IMG/VR virus record: IMGVR_UViG_3300049098_000061
Location: 1-56,204 of that record
Direction: 5' to 3' (one strand)
DNA length: 56,204 nucleotides
Origin: a virus
Shown here: positions 51,013 through 56,204 of the stretch, one piece after another
Layout of the letters: every line of letters starts with the position of its first letter
Position numbering within the stretch: position 1 is the stretch's first letter
Translations under genes and position numbers: made by a program
The notes under the pieces: model-generated
Databases searched by the model: none
Told to the model about the DNA's origin: nothing
What the model saw: the letters and a program-made list of their open reading frames with translations, nothing else

Positions 51013-51575
51013 TAAACGACTCCGCCACTTATTCGCTTATACCATCTGCCTAAGTAGGCATAGATAATATCAAGAGACGAGATAGAGCCTTTGGACATAC
51101 TACTAGTCATCCCTGGCCCAAAGAACTCCAGTGCTAGTGACCCACCTAACTCGAACGCCTTAATCTCTTTCTCCGGAAACGCTAGAGGATCGAGACTTAA
51201 CATATGATTAACCACTTGATAGGCAATCTCCATTTGGGTATACTCGACTTCGGCAGGAACAGTAGGAGCGTTATCCTCTATGTCAGAGTAGTCGAGTATG
51301 TATTCTTCATCATCCATAATGAAGTCATACTCGTCATCCGTTCTCCACCATCTCGGAAACTCCAAGCGTTGATTGAAGCTCGCCTTGACTCCTCGAAACG
51401 GAAAAGTATTCATAAGCAAGGCAGCTAACTTCAACCTATGCTCCTTTAAGGACTCGTCCAAATCTAGGAAGGTGGACGCACCGTCTCCATAGATAGCCTC
51501 AACATACTCGTTGAGATTTACTACGGTGACGTAGCTTTCGCTACTGCTCCCGCCTACAGTCGTATCTAATGCCAT
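51012..51575 (-). CDS. Head-tail connector (gp6 / 'DnaT-like' family)
   Basis: 187 aa from ATG 51575 (AGGAAT upstream); an upstream in-frame extension exists but lacks such a site. The pattern SYVTVVNLNEYVEA, helical middle with LKLAALLMNT, FPRWW, and VPAEVEYTQMEIAYQVVNHML is that of the small connector proteins often mislabelled DnaT-like ssDNA-binding proteins. It attaches below the portal. Directly follows the major capsid gene. Confidence 0.8.
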   Translation of the reverse strand: MALDTTVGGSSSESYVTVVNLNEYVEAIYGDGASTFLDLDESLKEHRLKLAALLMNTFPFRGVKASFNQRLEFPRWWRTDDEYDFIMDDEEYILDYSDIEDNAPTVPAEVEYTQMEIAYQVVNHMLSLDPLAFPEKEIKAFELGGSLALEFFGPGMTSSMSKGSISSLDIIYAYLGRWYKRISGGVV

Positions 51576-51603
51576 GATGATTATTCCTATCTCACTACTA
51601 TAA

Positions 51604-52557
51604 TTAAACAGTAGTAGTGGTCGTGGTAGACGGCAGACCGGCATCGGTGAAGTTCTCGACTACTACACAAGCCTGTGGCTCTTCGATCTTCACATCGCAA
51701 CGCATGGTGAGTACGATGATCAGTACTCGCCTACGGATGTCTTTGTCCGTCTCAATCATGATGTCTCGCTGGATACCCCAAACGATATTTTTGGGATAGG
51801 AGAGAAAGGTTTTGTTGTCGGGCATCATGGCTGTCGGCTGTACGGGAGTACCATAAGCAAACATCGGTGTAAACTTGGAGATCTTCTCGTCGCCAAGCGA
51901 GGTAGCTCGGTCGGCAATAGAGTCTCTATACTCCATCTCCACATGATGCGAGACATAGTGTTTCATCATTGCACGATTGCGGAGATACCTCGTGGGCATT
52001 CTCTGAATCGCTTCTTTGAAAAGTCCTTTGTCAATGTCGGTGATCCCACTACCGTCGATGGTGTGCCCGGTAGGAGTGAGGGCAATCATACCATCACACA
52101 GGGCGAGGTAGGAGTCTGAACTTCCGGTATCGCCAAGCACGATTAACTCCTCAAGGTCGAGGGCTGCTCGCTCTGCAATCATACTCATGATGGTTTGCTC
52201 AAGCCCGCCTCTCTCGATGTTGTCTTCCAATACATCGTAGGGGAGCCAAACTTCTGCAATGATCTCCTCGGTTTCAAGTTCGATCAGACCGAGATCCGGT
52301 GCAGCTCTCTTACTCGCATCTAGCGCGGTTCCACTCGCCGGAGCTGCTCTCAGGATTCTACTTCCGAACCCTAACTTCTCGATCTTCCGTTTCGGTGCGC
52401 TCATCCGCACGACTCGACACTCGTTGATGATGGTTGGCTGATCGATAATTAACCTGATAAAAGCATTGGCTTGCTCGGAGTTGAGGTAGCCTCCACTGGC
52501 GATTAGGTTACTTACCGCAATATCAGCCTTTTCGACTATATACCGATTGTCTTTCAT
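51604..52557 (-). CDS. Major capsid protein with poly-Thr-Val C-terminus
   Basis: 317 aa, HK97-fold type of the XkdG/PBSX-like group: N-terminal SGGYLNSEQANAFIRLI, ECRVVRMSAPKRKIEKLGFG, then EEIIAEVWLPYDVLEDNIERG and MIAERAALDLEELIVLGDTG, ending in domain A strands (RVLIIVLTMRCDVKIEEP). After FTDAGLPS it ends in six Thr and Val. The tag on the most abundant virion protein would give hundreds of copies per head. It has no long N-terminal delta domain; the scaffold is likely the separate gene upstream. Confidence 0.9.
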   Translation of the reverse strand: MKDNRYIVEKADIAVSNLIASGGYLNSEQANAFIRLIIDQPTIINECRVVRMSAPKRKIEKLGFGSRILRAAPASGTALDASKRAAPDLGLIELETEEIIAEVWLPYDVLEDNIERGGLEQTIMSMIAERAALDLEELIVLGDTGSSDSYLALCDGMIALTPTGHTIDGSGITDIDKGLFKEAIQRMPTRYLRNRAMMKHYVSHHVEMEYRDSIADRATSLGDEKISKFTPMFAYGTPVQPTAMMPDNKTFLSYPKNIVWGIQRDIMIETDKDIRRRVLIIVLTMRCDVKIEEPQACVVVENFTDAGLPSTTTTTTV

Positions 52558-52617
52558 GTTACTAGTCCTCCTTATACATATTGTAGGTTAGATTTGGTTA
52601 CTCGATTGGTTTACGGA

Positions 52618-53691
52618 TTAACGAAAGTCTGACATGCCTTTGAAGAAAGCACCTTTGAACAGTCTGTCCGATTGACTCGGCATCTGTCTTCCAGTATCGT
52701 CTGGCTCCTCCTCCTTCTCGGTCTTTGTTGTGACCGTGGTGTTTTGGATTTCTTCCAATTTACCGGCTACCGTCTCCAAAGTCTCTGTGACTTTCTTGTT
52801 ACTCGTGGAGACTTCCTTTGTCGTCTCGCCGATGGCTCCGATCAGTTTGTCACCGAAGGCGTTAAGCGCTTCGTTGAACGAGGAGACTACTGTGGTAAGG
52901 TCAGGAGTCTCCTCGCCCTCCCCGGCCCCGGTCGCTGCTGCGGCGTCGGCTTCTTCTTTGGCTTTTGCTTCTGCTTCGGCCTGTTTCCTTGCCTCGTCGT
53001 CTTCGGTTAAATCATCGACTTCGGCGGTCTGGATAGTATGGAGTATGTCAACTACTAGATCTGGATGATCCTCGGCGTTGACTCCTTTCTCTATGGCTTT
53101 CTCGGAAAGGTTCTCCAGTACTACCTCTGCAAAGGCACGGAAATTGTCGATGGTAGTTAAAATGGTTGTTTTGCGAAAATCCGCATCCGCATTCTCCTGC
53201 CTCATCGCTCCGCCTACTACATCGGCCATTGCGTAGAGTTCCGAGTAGAGATTATCCATCGTAGCATAATCCACTGCTTCTTTGACATCCACTTGCAGTG
53301 TGCCATGCTCGCCGGTGCCTTCTGCCAAGTCTCCGAGTACGAAAAAGATTCCGTCTACTTCCTCGTGCTTCTGCACTATGAGAGTATCCTCGTTTACTTT
53401 GGCAATCGGAACCTGTGGATAAGCAGTGAAGGTATTAAACTTCTGCTCGTCCCTTTTATCGATTCCCTCTAATGCTTTGGCAATGTTCTCGTCGGAGAGA
53501 TCGTTTCTGACTAGAACACTTTGCACAACCTTGTTCATGTTGTCGTCCTCCTTTGTCTTGTCGGTTTTAATTACTTTAAACGGCGCTCTGTTTGCTCCAT
53601 ACTTCACCAAGGAGACGAACTCGACTTTTGGATCTACCATGAATACGACCTCGTCCTCGATAGTTGTAGTTACTTCTTTTACTTTGCTCAT
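52618..53691 (-). CDS. XkdF C-terminal/scaffold-like protein
   Basis: 357 aa. Residues about 18-45 (DPKVEFVSLVKYGANRAPFKVIK) match the second half of XkdF-type proteins (FVSLVxxGANR). The remainder is acidic and helical, with a long Ala/Glu/Lys coiled coil (DEARKQAEAEAKAKEEADAAAA) and a Gly/Ser/Thr-rich hinge, typical of scaffolding proteins. It sits between protease and capsid, the usual scaffold place. Likely removed or cleaved during head maturation (inference). Confidence 0.75.
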   Translation of the reverse strand: MSKVKEVTTTIEDEVVFMVDPKVEFVSLVKYGANRAPFKVIKTDKTKEDDNMNKVVQSVLVRNDLSDENIAKALEGIDKRDEQKFNTFTAYPQVPIAKVNEDTLIVQKHEEVDGIFFVLGDLAEGTGEHGTLQVDVKEAVDYATMDNLYSELYAMADVVGGAMRQENADADFRKTTILTTIDNFRAFAEVVLENLSEKAIEKGVNAEDHPDLVVDILHTIQTAEVDDLTEDDEARKQAEAEAKAKEEADAAAATGAGEGEETPDLTTVVSSFNEALNAFGDKLIGAIGETTKEVSTSNKKVTETLETVAGKLEEIQNTTVTTKTEKEEEPDDTGRQMPSQSDRLFKGAFFKGMSDFR

Positions 53692-53695
53692 GACT

Positions 53696-54319
53696 TTACT
53701 CCAATACTAGTCTGTGCCTATGGTCAATCTCTTCCTCTGTTGCAGTGCCATGCTTTATGGCATGCGAGTGCTCCAGTACTACATCTGTTTTACCGGAGAC
53801 TATATTTCCTTTATCGTCTAGATTTAATACAAAGGCGTGAGTGTGCGGAGGGAGGATTTCTTCTGTGTTCTTTTCGGTGACTCCTGCCATTTGCTTGGCT
53901 ACTTCGACGAGTACTTTGGCTGGAACTTTCTTACTCGTACCATAAAAAGAAAACCCGTTAAGCTCACCTGACTTAACGAGTTTCCAAATATCGTCTGGAC
54001 ATTTAACTCCCATTACCCACGAGCCTTCGACCCAAGGCTCCCATCCCTCTCTTGCAATGAATGACTCGACGACTTGGCATCCAGACTCCGCCAAGTCGTG
54101 TTGTATGTCGATCTTACTAGTCTTGCCTGTAGAGAGAAACTCCCACGCTGCTTTCTCTACATCCTCGGAACTCATAGTCTCATGGTCTGTGTCTACTCGA
54201 TTCGGAACGTAGACCTCGCCATAGACTACTTGATCTTCCGACTTTGTTGCTTTCTCAAAAAGTTTTAAATAAATGGAATAGTCAGGAGTTTCTCGGTGGG
54301 CTTTTACTAGCTCTAGCAT
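53696..54319 (-). CDS. XkdF-like prohead serine protease
   Basis: 207 aa from ATG 54319, chosen because AAGGAG lies 8 bases upstream; a TTG 30 bp upstream is less likely. The DQVVYGEVYVPNRVDTDHETMS, DIQHDLAESGCQVVESFIAREGW (in pieces) and GSWVMGVKCPDD blocks follow the XkdF protease pattern. The H in QHD and S in ESF are the likely catalytic pair by analogy to prohead proteases (S21-like). The C-terminus is a His-rich segment (PPHTHAF, LEHSHAIKHG, IDHRHRL) which could bind metal. First head gene after the regulatory region. Confidence 0.8.
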   Translation of the reverse strand: MLELVKAHRETPDYSIYLKLFEKATKSEDQVVYGEVYVPNRVDTDHETMSSEDVEKAAWEFLSTGKTSKIDIQHDLAESGCQVVESFIAREGWEPWVEGSWVMGVKCPDDIWKLVKSGELNGFSFYGTSKKVPAKVLVEVAKQMAGVTEKNTEEILPPHTHAFVLNLDDKGNIVSGKTDVVLEHSHAIKHGTATEEEIDHRHRLVLE

Positions 54320-54400
54320 AGGCACTCTCCTTGGTTCTATGGACACCAAATGAGATCATCCTACACCTTTTATATAAGAGAAGCAAGAGGGCGGGTATTG

Positions 54401-54631
54401 TTAACGTTTCGTGGAAGGTATGTAGACTCGTTGTTTGTTGAATATTACTTCAAGTTCCCTACGATAAACTCTTTTGTTAGGAGCTATCACTATCTCGCCC
54501 TTGCGGTTCATTTGCCATAGTTTAGTTCTGCTACAACCCATGATATTACAAGTTTCGGGGATACTATAGCTCCCTTTGTATGGAAGATCCACGCTCGGTA
54601 ATACTGTGTCTTTAAAGTAGTTCTCTGACAT
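54401..54631 (-). CDS. Small MerR/excisionase-type helix-turn-helix protein
   Basis: 76 aa from ATG 54631, with GAGGG 4-5 bases upstream; a longer in-frame extension would read through a terminator and is rejected. The core is YSIPETCNIMGCSRTKLWQM followed by IVIAPNKRVYRREL, the HTH_17/excisionase-like winged helix that binds DNA. It lies right behind two promoters and a terminator, and it could be the regulator of the phage promoters or an architectural protein. No integrase is seen in the window. Confidence 0.75.
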   Translation of the reverse strand: MSENYFKDTVLPSVDLPYKGSYSIPETCNIMGCSRTKLWQMNRKGEIVIAPNKRVYRRELEVIFNKQRVYIPSTKR

Positions 54632-54685
54632 AAAACCCTCACTAAACTTCTTCGCACTACAGTAAAATTTTTTATCTACTCGTAA

Positions 54686-54714
54686 AGAATAACACGGATA
54701 AAATAGGGAGTCAA
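54686..54714 (-). promoter_or_regulatory. Second sigma70-type promoter of the HTH/head operon
   Basis: Minus strand TTGACT (54714-54709), 17-bp spacer, TATTCT (54691-54686). It starts just downstream of the terminator hairpin, so it can express the HTH gene when the upstream transcript ends. Weaker match than the upstream promoter. Confidence 0.5.
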
Positions 54715-54716
54715 TA

Positions 54717-54753
54717 GAAAAGGGGAGGTGCAATGGGCAGTCGCACCTCCCCT
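54717..54753 (-). terminator. Rho-independent terminator/attenuator in the HTH leader
   Basis: Perfect 11-bp stem AGGGGAGGTGC (54753-54743 read on minus) with GCACCTCCCCT (54731-54721), 11-base loop, followed by TTTTCTATT on the minus strand. It would stop the helicase transcript and also end RNA begun at the 54.83-kb promoter after about 80 nt, so either attenuation or a short leader RNA is made. Confidence 0.65.
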
Positions 54754-54804
54754 CTAGGGATGGGAATGGATAGTATGGCAACACCACTAAGGGAGTCAAG
54801 TACT

Positions 54805-54833
54805 TATATACTATAGCTCGGCGGGCATGTCAA
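54805..54833 (-). promoter_or_regulatory. Sigma70-type promoter upstream of the attenuator
   Basis: Minus strand TTGACA (54833-54828), 17-bp spacer, TATATA (54810-54805). Good consensus. It begins 4 bp after the helicase stop. Transcription should start near 54798 and reach the terminator after about 80 nt. Confidence 0.7.
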
Positions 54834-54836
54834 GGA

Positions 54837-56141
54837 TTAAATTTGAGCGAAGGGCATTTCGTCTGTTAGGTCAGGTTCATACACTGGCTCCTCGTAGATA
54901 CTTCCAGAGAGTCTCCTTATCTGAGTAAGTTGTGAAGTACGCATGTTATACTCGACTCGTATACTTCCAGACTCTCCGTCTCTACCTTTGGTCAGCTTAA
55001 GCACTCTTGACTGTACCTCGCTTGTACTTCCTACGTCCTCTTTACGCTCGTACTCAAAAGAGAGTACTACACCGGCTATCTGTGGAATCGCAAAGCCCCC
55101 GCCTACTCCCTCTAACTTACCGGTATCTTTCTTGCCATACTGATAAGTAGCGAGTACAGGGATATTCTCGTTCATAGCAAGATTCTTGAGAGTCATTGCT
55201 ACATCCATGTTTTTCTCCCACCATGAACTTTTTGAACTTGATTGCAATAGGTATGCCCCGTCGATAACTGCAAAGTCTGGTTTTAGTTCTTTGATTACTA
55301 CCGTAAAGTCTTCGACCTTTGGGAACATACCTCCAGGTAGTAAGTAAAAATAGTTGCCTCGCTCTCCGTCATATACTGCCCCTTCCTCAATTATTCTTGC
55401 TGCTCGCTCTCTCCCAAAATAGCTCATTCTACCTTTCTTTAAATCATCAGTTGAGAACCTTCCCTCTATTGCAAGTACTCTCCTTGCAGTCTGTAAGTTC
55501 GGCATCTCTGTCGATAGGAAGATCACATTCCTACCACTGTTATGTGCTGCTTTAGCTACTTTAAGAGCGAGGTATGTTTTCCCTACTCCGGTCTGTCCTA
55601 CTATAACTATATAGTCTCCATCTTGTGCTCCTCCAGATTGGTGATCTATATAAGAAAATCCAAAAGGTACTCCCATCAATTCCTGAGTACTTTGTACCTC
55701 GTCATGTTTTGTTAATACTTCTCGTTGAACTTCTCTTATATCGACCATACGTTTACTAACGTATGACTCGCGTAAGTCGATATAGCCTCTACCCATTAAA
55801 TTTAAGGCTTCTTCAATGTTCTGCTCCTCTATCTGCCTACGCATGTCAAGCATGCACGAGTGCATATCTCTATAGCGTTTTCTCTCTGCTACCTCTCCAA
55901 CCCAATACGGCACTGCCTCGGCTGGCAAATCTGTGAAGGCTAGTTGCTCGGATATGTGTCTGCTTATAGTCTCTAGAGTAGGATACTGCCCGTACTCAAG
56001 AATAAATTGACGTATGAATCTATAAGCATCTAATTCTTTGTTTTGGAAATGATCTTCGGTTATAGAGTGATTTTGCAGACTAGAAAAAGGAGTGTCGGTT
56101 TCGATAAGAGCCTTAAACAACCCAAACCCTATACTCGACAA
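54837..56141 (-). CDS. DnaB-like replicative helicase (RecA-fold ATPase)
   Basis: 434 aa. Helical N-terminal part (about 1-150) followed by the RecA-type core: Walker A GQTGVGKTY (182-190), the NVIFLSTEMPN strand with the catalytic E typical of DnaB (STEM/SLEM), Walker B FAVIDGAYLL, and later VLKLTKGRDGESG which is the finger loop seen in DnaB/KaiC-type helicases. Unwinds DNA at the phage fork with the primase at 0.6-1.7 kb and the UDG-polymerase. Starts at TTG 56141 with AAGGAG 7 bases upstream. Ends 4 bp from a strong promoter. Confidence 0.9.
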   Translation of the reverse strand: MSSIGFGLFKALIETDTPFSSLQNHSITEDHFQNKELDAYRFIRQFILEYGQYPTLETISRHISEQLAFTDLPAEAVPYWVGEVAERKRYRDMHSCMLDMRRQIEEQNIEEALNLMGRGYIDLRESYVSKRMVDIREVQREVLTKHDEVQSTQELMGVPFGFSYIDHQSGGAQDGDYIVIVGQTGVGKTYLALKVAKAAHNSGRNVIFLSTEMPNLQTARRVLAIEGRFSTDDLKKGRMSYFGRERAARIIEEGAVYDGERGNYFYLLPGGMFPKVEDFTVVIKELKPDFAVIDGAYLLQSSSKSSWWEKNMDVAMTLKNLAMNENIPVLATYQYGKKDTGKLEGVGGGFAIPQIAGVVLSFEYERKEDVGSTSEVQSRVLKLTKGRDGESGSIRVEYNMRTSQLTQIRRLSGSIYEEPVYEPDLTDEMPFAQI

Positions 56142-56142
56142 G

Positions 56143-56204
56143 TCAGTTCTCCTTAGCGTCTACTCCCGGATCTGCAATGATGACTACGGGAGTCGGTGAG
56201 TCCA
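56143..56204 (-). CDS. Partial ORF, C-terminal end of an upstream gene
   Basis: Frame open from the right edge to TGA 56143, giving only TPVVIIADPGVDAKEN before the stop. The stop overlaps the ribosome-binding region of the helicase, suggesting a coupled operon that continues beyond the window. Too short to name. Its last strand (VVIIADPG) might belong to a nucleotide-binding protein, but this is not secure. Confidence 0.45.
   Translation of the reverse strand, partial: DSPTPVVIIADPGVDAKEN

Noticed and set aside
36720-51630. The GTN-rich gene ends as DNA microsatellites, diversity-generating-retroelement targets or CRISPR-like repeats
   Set aside because: They are short in-frame Thr codon runs with mixed synonyms directly before stops; there is no reverse transcriptase, template repeat or spaced repeat array.
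52672-53068. Plus-strand frames opposite the scaffold-like gene
   Set aside because: They mirror a low-complexity Ala/Glu/Lys coding stretch and have no ribosome-binding sites; all real genes here are minus-strand.
54350-54400. Possible promoter (TTGCTT, 17 bp, TAGGAT) before the protease gene
   Set aside because: Only about half of consensus bases match; a TATATAAAA stretch is present, but at wrong spacing.
54632-54799. N-terminal extension of the HTH gene
   Set aside because: It would translate the terminator stem and second promoter; the ATG at 54631 has its own Shine-Dalgarno.

Overview
The window is a tailed-phage (siphovirus-like) genome segment. Essentially every gene is on the minus strand, so transcription reads from high to low coordinates. 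Genes are tightly packed, with many ATGA overlaps. The host is probably a Gram-negative bacterium, because the phage carries a complete-looking LpxC and an LpxD-like acyltransferase of lipid A synthesis. I see no integrase, tRNA gene or CRISPR array, and no terminase, which presumably lies outside the window.

Layout in transcription order: a DnaB-like helicase (56.1-54.8 kb) is followed by a control region with two sigma70-type promoters flanking a terminator (54.83-54.68 kb) and a small helix-turn-helix protein. The head module follows (54.3-50.2 kb: XkdF-like protease, XkdF-C/scaffold-like protein, major capsid protein, connectors). The tail module (50.2-37.9 kb) holds terminator, tube, G/GT chaperones with a lambda-type GGGAAAG slippery site, tape measure, and a gene-transfer-agent-like tip order (DUF2460-like, DUF2163-like, NlpC/P60, large hub). 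From 37.9 to 24.3 kb lie appendage and fibre proteins, interrupted at 34.4-32.2 kb by a full hybrid sensor histidine kinase between two small membrane proteins.

A promoter at 24.26 kb opens a 12-kb cell-envelope cluster: secreted FN3 and LamG/FN3 proteins, four glycosyltransferases, LpxC, an LpxD-like and two other hexapeptide acyltransferases, a GSCFA protein, a sulfotransferase and an NlpC/P60 peptidase. A promoter at 11.68 kb then drives a UDG-DNA polymerase A fusion and, unusually, the portal. Next is a 190-bp non-coding region with a plus-strand small-RNA gene and tandem AT-rich 20-bp repeats (candidate origin or replication control), then a replication-initiator-like gene. After that comes a 1096-aa MuF head protein fused to a zincin, a PD-(D/E)xK-like segment and a HipA/PI3K-type kinase domain. 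Small ORFs and a primase with its own operator-bearing promoter close the window.

The most unusual features are a shared C-terminal poly-threonine tag ending in Val (once Ile) on at least seven virion proteins, the phage-borne Raetz-pathway enzymes beside glycosyl- and sulfotransferases, the hybrid histidine kinase, the polyvalent MuF-kinase protein, and the lone plus-strand small RNA. Functional statements rest on motif recognition by eye; no database search was run.
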